64,000 nucleotides of DNA from RGIG3178 sp964533965 (GTDB lineage: Bacteria > Bacillota > Clostridia > Christensenellales > QAND01): positions 1 through 64,000 of the forward strand of contig CAZHNN010000006.1 in assembly GCA_964533965.1 (NCBI GenBank), read 5' to 3'. This document shows positions 28,799 to 37,755 of this stretch, piece by piece. Each line of letters opens with the position of its first letter. The stretch's first letter is position 1. The translations under genes and the position numbers were made by a program. The notes beneath the pieces were generated by a model, which saw nothing but the letters and a program-made list of their open reading frames with translations, was not told the origin of the DNA and did no database searches.

Positions 28799-29392
28799 CT
28801 AGTTAGAAGGATCGGGTTCTGATCCATTCGGTTTCGTCCCGTTGTACCTCATCGCACTCTGCACACCGTAAAGCAGCGCGTGGTGTACCGCCTCGGCAGC
28901 CAGCGCCGTCGTATTCAAAAAGGTTTTTTCCTCCTCGCCCTGCGGTTTTGCTAGCACATAGTCTGCGATGTCCCAAGAGGGAGGTGGAGATCCTACGCCG
29001 ATGCGGACGCGCGGGAAATCCTCCGTATGGATCTTGACGAGGATATCACGCATGCCGTTGTGGGTGCCCGCTCCTCCGCTCTCCCGTATACGAATGACGC
29101 CGCAGGGCAGATCCACATCGTCGTAGATGACCAGAATGCTCTGCGACGGCACTTTGTAGAAGGCAGCGAAGTTAAGAACACAGCTTCCGCTTTTGTTCAT
29201 GAAGGTGTGCGGTTCGATCAGCAGCACCTTTTCGCCGTTTATTATCCCTTCCCCGTACCTGGCGTCATACTTCTTCTTTATAAGTGGTATGTTCAAGCGC
29301 CTGGACAACTCGGCCAGCGCTAAAAACCCAGCGTTGTGCCGGCTCTTTTCATAGGCGGGGCCGGGGTTGCCCAAGCCGAAAATCAGCTTCAT
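28799..29392 (-). CDS. pth: Peptidyl-tRNA hydrolase
   Basis: The 197-residue enzyme frees tRNA from drop-off peptidyl-tRNA. The catalytic residues of the family are present: N in FGLGNPG, H in SRHNAGF and D in VIYDDVDLPCG. It lies 3 nt after glmU and is translated from the same transcript. The glmU-pth-mfd order matches the Firmicutes pattern gcaD..spoVC-mfd. Confidence 0.97.
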   Translation of the reverse strand: MKLIFGLGNPGPAYEKSRHNAGFLALAELSRRLNIPLIKKKYDARYGEGIINGEKVLLIEPHTFMNKSGSCVLNFAAFYKVPSQSILVIYDDVDLPCGVIRIRESGGAGTHNGMRDILVKIHTEDFPRVRIGVGSPPPSWDIADYVLAKPQGEEEKTFLNTTALAAEAVHHALLYGVQSAMRYNGTKPNGSEPDPSN

Positions 29393-29395
29393 CGT

Positions 29396-30760
29396 CTATT
29401 TTAACCGTCCTTGCTCACGGCGCACTTTGGCCCAATCCAACACTTCCGACTGCTTGACGCGGCCGATGCACAATGCGTCCTTGGGAACGCGTTTGGTCAC
29501 GGTGGTGCCCGCGGCGATGTACGCGCCATCTTCGACTTCCACCGGCGCCACAAGGTTTACATTGCAGCCCAAAAAGCAGTTATCGCCGACCATTGTCTTA
29601 TATTTTTCCTTGCCGTCGTAGTTTGCAAATGTCACGCCGCAGCCGACGTTGCAATCACGGCCCATCACGGCGTCGCCAATATAGCTCAGGTGCGCCATCT
29701 TGGACCCGGTGCCGATTTTGGCATTTTTAAGCTCCATAAAATCGCCGATCCTGCAGCCATCTCCCACAACCGTGTCGGGACGGAGGTTCGCAAACGGGCC
29801 GATGTGCACATCATTTCCCACCGTGCAGTCGGCAAACATGCTGTGCATGATGATACAATTGTCGCCTATCACCGCGTTGGTCATGCGCGTGCAGCCCATG
29901 ATATGGCAGCCCTCGCCGATGACGGTATTTCCGCAGAGGACTGCGCCCGCTTCGATCACTGTATCGCTGCCGATGACAACGCTGTCCTCAATATAGGTCT
30001 GCTGCGGGTCGCGCAGCGTTACACCGTTTAGCATATGCTTTGTATTGATGCGTTTCTGCCATACGCTTTCGGCATACGCGAGCTGTACCCTGTCGTTTAC
30101 ACCCAGGCACTCGTCCACCGGCGCATTGACGGCGGTGAGCGATTCTCCTTTTTCCACCAGCATGCCGATGCAATCCGTCAGGTAGTATTCGTTCTGCACG
30201 TTGTCACAGCCGAGCTCATCCAGACACGCTAAGAGCTTCTGCGTGTCAAAGCAGTATACCGAAGCATTCATCTCCCGTATCAACTTCTGCGCAGCCGTCG
30301 CGTCCTTGTGCTCGACGATGCCGCAGATTTCGCCGTCTTCGTTTCGAACGATGCGGCCGTAGCCTGTGGGATCATCCACCACGGCGGTCAAAAGCGAAGC
30401 CGCATGCCCTTTGGCTGCCTCAACAAGCGCTTGTATCGTCTGCACCGTCAACAGCGGCATGTCCCCGGCGAGCACCAGCGTGTAGCCGGTATGCCCTTGC
30501 ATCGCGGGTCTTGCCATCATCACGGCGTGTCCCGTGCCAAGCTGCTGTTCCTGCACAAAATACCACGCGCGATCGCCCACTTCTTTCATGACCTCTTCGC
30601 GCCCATGTCCTACGATGACGCAAGGCGTCCCTTCCGGGCAGACAGAGAGCACACGCTCGATTAGCGTCATGCCGCAGACGGTATGCAACACCTTGGGAAG
30701 CTTGCTCTTCATACGCTTGCCTTCCCCTGCCGCCATCACAATGCTAAGACAGGAATTCAT
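29396..30760 (-). CDS. glmU: Bifunctional UDP-GlcNAc pyrophosphorylase / GlcN-1-P acetyltransferase
   Basis: The 454-residue enzyme makes UDP-N-acetylglucosamine for peptidoglycan. The N-terminal uridyltransferase has MAAGEGKRMKSKLPKVLH and the LAGDMPLL metal site. The C-terminal left-handed beta-helix acetyltransferase shows hexapeptide repeats and the active-site region NYDGKEKYKT. ATAGGAGGG precedes the ATG. First gene of glmU-pth. Confidence 0.97.
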   Translation of the reverse strand: MNSCLSIVMAAGEGKRMKSKLPKVLHTVCGMTLIERVLSVCPEGTPCVIVGHGREEVMKEVGDRAWYFVQEQQLGTGHAVMMARPAMQGHTGYTLVLAGDMPLLTVQTIQALVEAAKGHAASLLTAVVDDPTGYGRIVRNEDGEICGIVEHKDATAAQKLIREMNASVYCFDTQKLLACLDELGCDNVQNEYYLTDCIGMLVEKGESLTAVNAPVDECLGVNDRVQLAYAESVWQKRINTKHMLNGVTLRDPQQTYIEDSVVIGSDTVIEAGAVLCGNTVIGEGCHIMGCTRMTNAVIGDNCIIMHSMFADCTVGNDVHIGPFANLRPDTVVGDGCRIGDFMELKNAKIGTGSKMAHLSYIGDAVMGRDCNVGCGVTFANYDGKEKYKTMVGDNCFLGCNVNLVAPVEVEDGAYIAAGTTVTKRVPKDALCIGRVKQSEVLDWAKVRREQGRLK

Positions 30761-30819
30761 CCAATCCCTCCTATAAAAACCAACGGTTTAAAACAAATAT
30801 TCAACCATACTCTTTTCCC

Positions 30820-30849
30820 ATAGTATGATGCCATCTTGTTTGGTGTCAA
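30820..30849 (-). promoter_or_regulatory. Promoter of glmU-pth
   Basis: On the minus strand a perfect TTGACA (30844-30849), an 18-nt spacer and TACTAT (30820-30825), about 60 nt before glmU. It is arranged back-to-back with the murC promoter. Confidence 0.6.
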
Positions 30850-30881
30850 GTGTCGCGGTTATTTTGAAGCATTCCGTTTTG

Positions 30882-30910
30882 TTGCGCCAATAAGCGATTA
30901 CGCGTATAAT
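30882..30910 (+). promoter_or_regulatory. Promoter of murC
   Basis: TTGCGC (30882-30887), a 17-nt spacer and a perfect TATAAT (30905-30910). The murC start is 50 nt downstream with AAAAGGAG before the ATG. Confidence 0.75.
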
Positions 30911-30959
30911 GTCGTTGGTCCGCCTCATACATTGAAGGTGCGGAAAAGGAGCGATTGGC

Positions 30960-32363
30960 ATGTCTTCCATCAATTTACAGGACTACAAGGGGAAACACGT
31001 GCATTTCATCGGCATCATGGGAGCAAGCCTGTGCGGTTTGGCCACGATTTTGCGCGATTCGGGGTTTATCGTCACCGGCTCGGATATGAAGACCACCATT
31101 TTTACACCGTACGTAAGACACAGCGGCATACCGTTTACCATAGGTCATTCCGAAAAGAACGTGGAAGGTGCTGACCTCGTCGTGTTCAGCGCCGCGGTGC
31201 CCAAGACCAACATCGAATACGCCTATGCAGAAAAGCACGGCATCCCGCTGATGGAGCGCGCGGCGCTGGTTGGCCAATTGATGAAAATGCACAAAGTCGC
31301 CGTCGGCGTCTCCGGCTGCCACGGCAAGACGACCATCACGTCCCTTTTGGGGCTGATGCTGCTATTGGGCGACAAGGATCCGACCATCCACGTCGGCGGC
31401 GTGTTGGATTACCTTGGTGACGGCGGCACAAGGCTGGGAAACGGCGATATCATGGTGGTGGAATCGTGCGAGTACGTGGACAGCTTTTTGCAGTTCGCAC
31501 CCACCATCGCGGTGGTCAACAACATCGACGATGACCATCCGGACTACTTCAAGGACATCGACCAGGCGGAGGAGAGCTACCGCAGGTTCGTGGCGCTGCT
31601 GCCCGAAGACGGTCTGATGGTGGGTTACATCGGCGATCCACGCGTGGTGAAGCTGATGAAACAATGCGGCAGAAAGACGATGTCGTACGGCCTTGATAAG
31701 AACGCCGACTGGACTGCCGAGGACATCCAATATGACGACAACGGCTTTTCGAACTTCATCCCGGTGCACAACGGCGAACCGCTGCAGCGTATCCATTTGA
31801 ACCTGCCGGGCGACTACAACGTGTCAAATGCGCTTTGTGCGATGGCAATCGCAACGCATCTTGGTGTGCCGATGGACGTGATTGCAGAGGCCTGCGCGCA
31901 ATACCATGCCGCAGAACGCCGCTTTGAATTCCACGGCCAGGTGGACGGCGTCAACGTGTACCACGATTTTGCGCATCACCCGACCGCCGTCAAGGCCTGT
32001 ATGGAAGCGGCGAAGTACGTGCCGCACAAAAAGCTGTGGGCGGTGTTTCAATGCAACTCGTTCTCGCGCGCCCACCAGTTCTTCGACCGGTTCGTGGAGG
32101 CGTTCTCGCCCGCAGACTGCTTCATCATGGCGCAGATCTTTCCCGGGCGTGAATTGGATACCGGGCTGGTACACGGCAGCCAGATGGTGGAGGCAGCCAA
32201 AGAGCACGGGCAGGAAGCCTACTATATCCCGACGTTTGAGGAAATTGGCACATTTTTACGCGAGCGCTGGCAGCCGGGCGATCTCGTGCTGATGGTGGGA
32301 AGCGGCGACATCAACCAGCATGTCTGGAAGGTTCTGGGGGAAGAAGGCCCCAAGGCGCTGTAA
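30960..32363 (+). CDS. murC: UDP-N-acetylmuramate:L-alanine ligase family protein (MurC-like)
   Basis: A 467-residue Mur ligase. The N-terminal Rossmann domain (HFIGIMGASLCGLATIL) binds the UDP-sugar. The central ATPase has a P-loop GVSGCHGKTTITSL. The C-terminal domain carries DFAHHPTAV, the MurC/Mpl-type signature. MurC adds the first amino acid of the peptidoglycan stem. The motifs deviate from textbook MurC: usual GTHGKTTTT is GCHGKTTIT and the GIGGxGMS loop is GIMGASLCG. A divergent MurC or an Mpl-like ligase is possible; DDYAHHP-type features favour MurC. It is divergent from glmU, another precursor gene. Confidence 0.85.
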   Translation: MSSINLQDYKGKHVHFIGIMGASLCGLATILRDSGFIVTGSDMKTTIFTPYVRHSGIPFTIGHSEKNVEGADLVVFSAAVPKTNIEYAYAEKHGIPLMERAALVGQLMKMHKVAVGVSGCHGKTTITSLLGLMLLLGDKDPTIHVGGVLDYLGDGGTRLGNGDIMVVESCEYVDSFLQFAPTIAVVNNIDDDHPDYFKDIDQAEESYRRFVALLPEDGLMVGYIGDPRVVKLMKQCGRKTMSYGLDKNADWTAEDIQYDDNGFSNFIPVHNGEPLQRIHLNLPGDYNVSNALCAMAIATHLGVPMDVIAEACAQYHAAERRFEFHGQVDGVNVYHDFAHHPTAVKACMEAAKYVPHKKLWAVFQCNSFSRAHQFFDRFVEAFSPADCFIMAQIFPGRELDTGLVHGSQMVEAAKEHGQEAYYIPTFEEIGTFLRERWQPGDLVLMVGSGDINQHVWKVLGEEGPKAL

Positions 32364-32388
32364 AGGGAATAGCAAGCTATGGTATGAA

Positions 32389-32420
32389 AAAGGCACCGGG
32401 AAACAACCTGATGCCTTTTC
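32389..32420 (+). terminator. Intrinsic terminator after murC
   Basis: AAAAGGCA (32389-32396) pairs with TGCCTTTT (32413-32420), and an inner 4-bp stem caps it. It ends in a T-run and lies 26 nt after the stop. Confidence 0.7.
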
Positions 32421-32447
32421 CTATGAAAAATATAAAGGATGATGCCC

Positions 32448-32978
32448 ATGCATAAGACAGCTGTCGTTTTAAAATCCAATTACGGAACCACGGAAAAGTA
32501 CGCACGCTGGATCGCGGAGGATACCAAGGCCGATTTGTTTGAAAGCGGGCAAGTGAAACTTGAAGTACTGCTCTCCTATGACACCATCGTATACTGCGGC
32601 GGTCTGTATGCGGGCGGCATGTTGGGATTTCGGTTCATCAAAAAGAATTATGAAAAACTAAAGCAGAAGCGGTTGATCGTCGTCGCCGTCGGCGCCACGT
32701 TAAAAGGCGAGGAAGCCATTGCGGAAATCAAGGAGAAAAATCTGATACCAGAAATGCACGATGTTCCGTTTTTTCTGCTTCGCGGAGGCTTGAATTACCC
32801 AAAGATGAAATTGAGGCACCGCATCATGATGTATCTGATGGTCCAAAAGCTAAAGGGCATTAAACCCGAGGATCGCAACGACGATACAAAGGGTGTACTG
32901 GCGACCTATGGCAAAGCCGTGGATTTCACCAATCGGAAAGCGATCGCGCCTGTTGTGGAAGCTGCTCTTAAACCATAA
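32448..32978 (+). CDS. Flavodoxin-domain protein (HemG/flavodoxin_5-like)
   Basis: A 176-residue flavodoxin-fold protein. The FMN phosphate loop is KSNYGTTEKYARWIAED at the N-terminus. The second loop is YCGGLYAGGMLG, and a third strand follows in IVVAVGATLKGEE. It resembles the flavodoxin family of protoporphyrinogen oxidase HemG and electron-carrier flavodoxins. The substrate cannot be inferred. The ATG at 32448 is preferred because AAAGGATG lies at proper distance; two ATGs upstream (32439, 32442) overlap that site. It stands alone between two terminators. Confidence 0.8.
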   Translation: MHKTAVVLKSNYGTTEKYARWIAEDTKADLFESGQVKLEVLLSYDTIVYCGGLYAGGMLGFRFIKKNYEKLKQKRLIVVAVGATLKGEEAIAEIKEKNLIPEMHDVPFFLLRGGLNYPKMKLRHRIMMYLMVQKLKGIKPEDRNDDTKGVLATYGKAVDFTNRKAIAPVVEAALKP

Positions 32979-32993
32979 GGCTCATTTATGGAT

Positions 32994-33026
32994 AAACCCC
33001 CTGTTCAATGCATGAGCAGGGGGTTT
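32994..33026. terminator. Bidirectional terminator between the flavodoxin and transaldolase genes
   Basis: A 10-bp stem (AAACCCCCTG at 32994-33003 with 33017-33026). It is followed on plus by TTGTTTTG, and on minus by a shorter T-run. It serves the convergent genes ending at 32978 and 33040. Confidence 0.85.
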
Positions 33027-33039
33027 TTGTTTTGATCCC

Positions 33040-34149
33040 TTATTGCGCCATCTTTTTTTGGATCGCAGACAGCAGGTCGTCAAACGATTTGTTGAACTTG
33101 TCAACGCCGTCCTTTTCAAGCAATTCCGAGATCTCTTCCAGGTCAACGCCCGCCTGTTTCAGCTGCTCAAGCTTGCGCAGCGCCTCGTCCATCCCCTGAT
33201 CAAGGCGCAATTCCGGCCGGCCGTGATCGCGGTACAGATCCAGCGTTTCGTTGGGGATGGTGTTCACCGTGTCGGCACCGATGAGCTCTTCCACGTACTT
33301 CACATCGCTGTACTTCGGGTTTTTGGTGCTCGTGCTCGCCCAGAGCAGCCGCTGCACGTTGGCTCCTTTTATAAGCATCTGTCGGAAGTCTTCGCCGGAA
33401 TATATCTCTTTTTGCATCCTGTAGGCAGCTTTTGCGGAAGATACCGCGATCTGACCCATCAAACTGTCAGCAGAAGCGTTGCCGTTCTTTGCCATCTTTT
33501 CCAAAGCCGAATCGACCGATGTATCGATGCGGCTGATGAAGAAACTCGCGACGGAATGGATGCCGTCTATGGGATGGCCGTTGTGTACACGCTTCGCAAG
33601 GCCGCGAACGTATGCGTCTACCACTTCCTTATACCGGACAACGCTGAAAATCAGCGTTACATTGACGTTGATGCCCTCGCTTGTCAGCTGTTCGATCGCT
33701 GGCAAACCCTGCTTGGTGGCGGGGACCTTGATCATCACATTCGGCCTGTCAAGCTCTTTGTAGAACCGCTGCGCTTCCAACACCGTGCCCTGCGTATCAT
33801 AGGCAAGGTGCGGATTCACCTCAAGGCTCACATACCCGTCCTTGCGGTTTGTCTTTTGATAGACGGACAAAAACTCGTCGGCAGCAGATCTTACGTCCTG
33901 CTGGCTGATCTTCTCGTATATCGCAAGAGCATCCATGCCCTGTTGCGCCATCGTGCGAATCTCGCCGTCATAATCGTGGCTTTCCGCAATGGCCTTTTCA
34001 AAGATTGTCGGATTGGACGTCATGCCCACCACGGAATCCTGTGAAAGGATGGACCGAAGCTTCCCGGATGCGATGAGCTGCCTTGAAATATAGTCCAGCC
34101 AGACGGATTGCCCCTGCGAGTACAATTTTTGTAACGGATTTTCCTGCAT
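33040..34149 (-). CDS. tal: Transaldolase
   Basis: The 369-residue enzyme of the non-oxidative pentose phosphate pathway exchanges a dihydroxyacetone unit between sedoheptulose-7-P and glyceraldehyde-3-P. Its length and the motifs TSNPTIFEKAI, SLEVNPHLA and NVMIKVPATKQGL (active-site lysine) match the longer transaldolase type. The start at MQENPLQKL has GGAGG 6 nt upstream; 37 codons of in-frame extension upstream lack a site. It lies 55 nt downstream of the split transketolase genes, forming a pentose-phosphate module. Confidence 0.95.
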   Translation of the reverse strand: MQENPLQKLYSQGQSVWLDYISRQLIASGKLRSILSQDSVVGMTSNPTIFEKAIAESHDYDGEIRTMAQQGMDALAIYEKISQQDVRSAADEFLSVYQKTNRKDGYVSLEVNPHLAYDTQGTVLEAQRFYKELDRPNVMIKVPATKQGLPAIEQLTSEGINVNVTLIFSVVRYKEVVDAYVRGLAKRVHNGHPIDGIHSVASFFISRIDTSVDSALEKMAKNGNASADSLMGQIAVSSAKAAYRMQKEIYSGEDFRQMLIKGANVQRLLWASTSTKNPKYSDVKYVEELIGADTVNTIPNETLDLYRDHGRPELRLDQGMDEALRKLEQLKQAGVDLEEISELLEKDGVDKFNKSFDDLLSAIQKKMAQ

Positions 34150-34204
34150 GTTTCCTCCACCTTTTTCTTTTGTTTCTTCCCTGTCGTTGCGCAATTTTGC
34201 GCGA

Positions 34205-35191
34205 TTAGAGCGCATATGTCTCTGATTGAAATCCCAGGATGCTGTCCACAATGCCGTCAACCGTCAGTTTGTACCTTGTTAACATCGCCTGATACGGGGA
34301 AACAGTGGACGGATAGGCATCCGGAAGGCCGATCCGCAAGAGTTTTCCTGCGCCGTATTCGGCCAGCACCTCCGCAACCGCCGTGCCAAGCCCGCCCGTG
34401 ATGGAATGCTCCTCCACGCTCACGACGCGGCGCGTCTTATTGACGGCACAGCGTACGGCTTCATCATCCAGGGGCTTGATGGTATGCATGTTGATGACCG
34501 CGGCATGCACACCCATCTCCCGAAGCTTCTGTGCAGCCAACAGAGACGGTTTTACTGCAGAGCCGGTCGCGATGATACTTACATCACTGCCGTCGCACAT
34601 GAGAATCGATTTACCTATGCAAAAATCATACTCCTCCGCGTACACCTGTGGCAACATCTTTCCTCCCGGAACGCGGATATACACCGACCCGTCATAGTCC
34701 TTGGCGGCAAGGATGCTCTTATACAGTTCGACGCCGTCCGCAGGGCTTATAATGGTCAACCCGGAAATGGGCCTCATGACGCCCAGGTCCTCCCAACCCA
34801 GATGGGTCACGCCCAAATGGCCCATGGAGACGCCGCTTTCCGTACCCAGGATCTTCACATTGGCGTTGGCGTAGGCGCAATCTACCCGGATCTGCTCCAG
34901 GCACCGCAGCGTCGCAAACGGGGCAAACGTTGTCGCAAAAGGGATCAGACCGCTTGCCCAAAGGCCCGCTGAAACGCCGATCAGGTTCTGCTCCGCGATC
35001 CCAACCTGTACGTAGCGGTCGGGATATTTTTCGTAGAATACCTGCCCCTGCATCGCGCGCCCGAGATCCGCCACCACATAAACAACCCTCTCGTCCAGTT
35101 CCGCGGCGTCGGTCACGGCAAGCGTGCATATCGTGCGGTATGTCTGTGTGCGGTTCAACTCCAAAATGCTCTGAGGATTGATCTGCAGCAT
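34205..35191 (-). CDS. Transketolase, C-terminal subunit
   Basis: 328 residues covering the pyrimidine-binding and C-terminal domains of transketolase. VQVGIAEQNLIGVSAGL contains the catalytic glutamate that activates thiamine diphosphate. It pairs with the separate N-terminal subunit encoded 12 nt upstream. Such split transketolases are common in Clostridia. AGGGGGTG precedes the ATG. Confidence 0.95.
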   Translation of the reverse strand: MLQINPQSILELNRTQTYRTICTLAVTDAAELDERVVYVVADLGRAMQGQVFYEKYPDRYVQVGIAEQNLIGVSAGLWASGLIPFATTFAPFATLRCLEQIRVDCAYANANVKILGTESGVSMGHLGVTHLGWEDLGVMRPISGLTIISPADGVELYKSILAAKDYDGSVYIRVPGGKMLPQVYAEEYDFCIGKSILMCDGSDVSIIATGSAVKPSLLAAQKLREMGVHAAVINMHTIKPLDDEAVRCAVNKTRRVVSVEEHSITGGLGTAVAEVLAEYGAGKLLRIGLPDAYPSTVSPYQAMLTRYKLTVDGIVDSILGFQSETYAL

Positions 35192-35203
35192 GTTTGCACC
35201 CCC

Positions 35204-36025
35204 TTATGCCAGCTCTTGTATCGCCTGGGCAAACTGTTCCGGGCTTATCGCAGAGCTGTGCCACGCGTTGTTGTTCTCCATGAACGACACGCCCTTGCCC
35301 TTTATTGTATGGGCGACGATCACGGTGGGCTTTTCATTCTTTCGGTCGATGGTATCAAACGCATCCAGAAGCGCTTTGACATCGTGCCCGTTGACCTCCA
35401 TCGCGTTCCAGCCAAAAGCGCGGAACACGCCTGCGATGTCCTTTATTTCCATCACATTACGGCAGAGCGAGTCGTGCTGATATCCGTTTGCGTCCACGAT
35501 GGCGCACAGATTGGACAGTTTGTTCTGGGCGGCGAACATGATCGCTTCCCAGTTGGAGCCCTCGTCGAGTTCCCCGTCGCCCGTGACGACATAGACGTTG
35601 TAGGGGTTCTTGGTGATTCTACAAGCCAACGCCATACCGCAGCCAACGGACAACCCGTGTCCCATCGAGCCCGTTGGAAATTCGATGCCAGGCACCCCAT
35701 TTGCGCACGGGTGCCCTGCGAGATGGGTGTCGGCCTTTTCAAACGTGAAAATCGTCTGTTCGTCCATATACCCGCATTCAAACAGCGCGGCATAAAGCGC
35801 CAGCACGCCGTGCCCTTTGCTCAGGATGAACCGGTCGCGGTTTGTAAGACACGGATTTCCCGGATCGTGGTTCATCACGCCAAAGTAGAGCGCGGCACAA
35901 ATCTCCATGGCGGACAACGCAGGGCCGACATGCGCGCTTCCGGCTGACGATGTCATTTTTAGCGCGGTACGGCGCATGTTGTTCGCATGCTCCTCAATGG
36001 TTTTCACAAGCTTGTCTTTTTCCAT
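35204..36025 (-). CDS. Transketolase, N-terminal subunit
   Basis: 273 residues forming the thiamine-diphosphate pyrophosphate-binding half of a split transketolase. The cofactor motif is GDGELDEGSNWEA with the downstream N of VDANGYQHD. The substrate/phosphate region SAGSAHVGPALS and SKGHG is present. The ATG at 36025 is used because AAGGGGTG lies just upstream; a GTG 9 nt earlier overlaps that site. It is the first gene of the transketolase-transaldolase set. Confidence 0.94.
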   Translation of the reverse strand: MEKDKLVKTIEEHANNMRRTALKMTSSAGSAHVGPALSAMEICAALYFGVMNHDPGNPCLTNRDRFILSKGHGVLALYAALFECGYMDEQTIFTFEKADTHLAGHPCANGVPGIEFPTGSMGHGLSVGCGMALACRITKNPYNVYVVTGDGELDEGSNWEAIMFAAQNKLSNLCAIVDANGYQHDSLCRNVMEIKDIAGVFRAFGWNAMEVNGHDVKALLDAFDTIDRKNEKPTVIVAHTIKGKGVSFMENNNAWHSSAISPEQFAQAIQELA

Positions 36026-36082
36026 CTGCTTCACCCCTTCGCATAAACTTCAGATTAAAAAGCGCGGCGTCAAAGCCGGCGC

Positions 36083-36358
36083 AACGACATCGGATCCTCT
36101 GCCACTGTATGCTCCGGTGGAAAATCACATTCTTGGGGCGGTAATCAGGGGATTGATTTTCTTGGCAATGATATAAACGTGGTTTCCCCGATTGTCTGCA
36201 ACGATGAAACAGCTGATCTATATAAACTTGCAGAATCGAGTTACGGCGAATGTCAGCCGCCCGAAGAGATTGACCATTGTGCAATGATGGTTGAACTGAT
36301 AAAAGACGAACAAATCCAACCCTATTGTAATGTTTTTTCGTGTATCTCGCAAGTGTGA
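36083..36358 (+). pseudogene. Coding-like remnant without a start codon
   Basis: An open frame of 91 codons with protein-like composition, for example DFLGNDINVVSPIVCNDE and ADLYKLAESSYGEC, and EEIDHCAMMVELIKDEQ before the stop. There is no ATG near its beginning and no ribosome site. A neighbouring frame just upstream (PLYAPVENHILG) also looks coding, suggesting a frameshifted, 5'-truncated gene. I do not recognise the family. Apart from this remnant and the terminator at 36363, I see nothing in the 484-nt gap between transketolase and the MFS gene. Confidence 0.4.
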
Positions 36359-36362
36359 CCAA

Positions 36363-36397
36363 AATCAGAACCCCACCTTCAAGGTGGGATTCTGATT
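36363..36397 (-). terminator. Strong hairpin after the MFS gene
   Basis: AATCAGAA (36363-36370) with TTCTGATT, plus an inner CCCACC/GGTGGG stem, one mismatch and a 5-nt loop. On the minus strand it ends in TTTT. It fits an intrinsic terminator for the MFS transcript. The shape also resembles end hairpins of IS200/IS605-type elements, but no transposase is present. Confidence 0.65.
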
Positions 36398-36509
36398 GCC
36401 TGTAAGCAAAGACGGGCGTGGCTGTCAACAGCGGTGCGTCAGTACAGCTCATCATGACAGTTGACTGCCTCGCTTGGCTTTGCTATTTGCTTGAACTATT
36501 GGAATCGGC

Positions 36510-37720
36510 TTAATTGTTTTGTCTGCTGGGTTCGACAATACAAAAGCTGACAATCATGGCACAAAGAGATAGAATTGCGCCTACGCTCCATATCAATAGG
36601 TAACTGCCCGTAGCCGCACATCTGCCGCCCAGCCATGCGCTGAAAAAGCTGCCGAGCTGATGGCAGAGAAAGACAAAACCAAACAATGTGCCGAGATTTT
36701 TCGAGCCAAACAGTTTGCTGACAAGGCCGGAGGTGGGAACAACGGTTGCGGCCCCGATCAGGCCGAGAAGGACTACAAACCCAAATATCACCGGAGCCGT
36801 TTTGGGCAGCAGCAAAAAGGTCAGAATCATGATGGCCCTGCTTCCATAAAGAGAGCCAACCACATATTTCACCCTAAATCTGCTGCTAAGATAACCGCTG
36901 AAAAGAGAACCGGTCACCGAAGTGAAACCATATACCGAGAAGGCCGCCGCTGCCAGCGAAACCGTAATGCCATAAGATAAAATCTGTGAATACAAATGCG
37001 TTTCGATGATAGCCATATGAAAACCGCAAGTAAAAAATCCGAGCATCAAGAACAGGTAACTTTTGCTGTGTATTGCCCTTTCAGCAGATCAATGACGCTG
37101 CCTTCAGCGGCTTTATTATCCGCAACACTGTGTTCTCCTTTTTTTGTTCCGCTAACCCGTATTGCAATTGGAACCAATATAACGGCTAAAAGCCCCAGCG
37201 AAAGCATTGTGATTTTCAATCCGACCGAAGAAAATAACGACTGGATCATCGGAGAAAAGACAATGCTTCCCACCCCGCTGCTTGCGTTGACAAACCCAGC
37301 TGCGGCAGCGGCCCGGCTTTCACCGAGCTTGGGCGTAATGGCTCCCATAATAATACCAAAAGATACCGCTCCTGTACCAACAGGCAACAGAATCCCGAAA
37401 AACATCATCAGCATCCAGTCAGTCGTACAGAATGGGATCATAGCAAGTCCCAATGCCATCAGAATACAGCCTGATGCAAGGACAAAAGAATTTGATTTTT
37501 TCAGTGCTATAATGCCGAAAACGGGCTGGGCGATACCAAACACAAGCTGACCGACGGCAATCACAAAACTGACCGCAGCGTATGCAATACCTGTTCCCTT
37601 TGAAATCGTACCGAGCATAATACCGTAAACGCTGCGAAGTCCGGCGCTTACCGCATACATAAGACACGCAGTGGCCACAATTCCTATATGGGGAATAACT
37701 TTATTCCGATTGGTTCTCAT
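36510..37720 (-). pseudogene. MFS transporter, interrupted by a frameshift
   Basis: Two adjacent frames together give a 12-helix major-facilitator protein of about 403 residues. The N-terminal part (37720 to about 37061, from MRTNRNKVIPHIGIVATACL) ends in LLKGQYTAK. A one-base change in the TTTT run at 37061-37064 (AAAA on the coding strand) then moves to the second frame, SYLFLMLGFFTCGFHMAIIETHL. The second part runs to 36510. Joined, it matches the oxalate/formate-antiporter-like MFS pattern (LGFFTCGFHMA.. THL). It may be a real pseudogene or a homopolymer assembly error. It is last in the marR-DUF2000-MFS operon and AT-richer than the core genes. Confidence 0.8.
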
Positions 37721-37755
37721 TTAACGTTATCCTCTGTTCTTCCTACCGCATTTTA

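Noticed and set aside
36363..36397. End of an IS200/IS605-type element
   Set aside because: The hairpin resembles such ends, but there is no TnpA or TnpB gene nearby and the stem is well placed as the terminator of the MFS transcript.
36510..37049. A separate 179-residue membrane protein
   Set aside because: It is the C-terminal half of the MFS transporter in another frame; joining the halves at the TTTT run restores a standard 12-helix protein.
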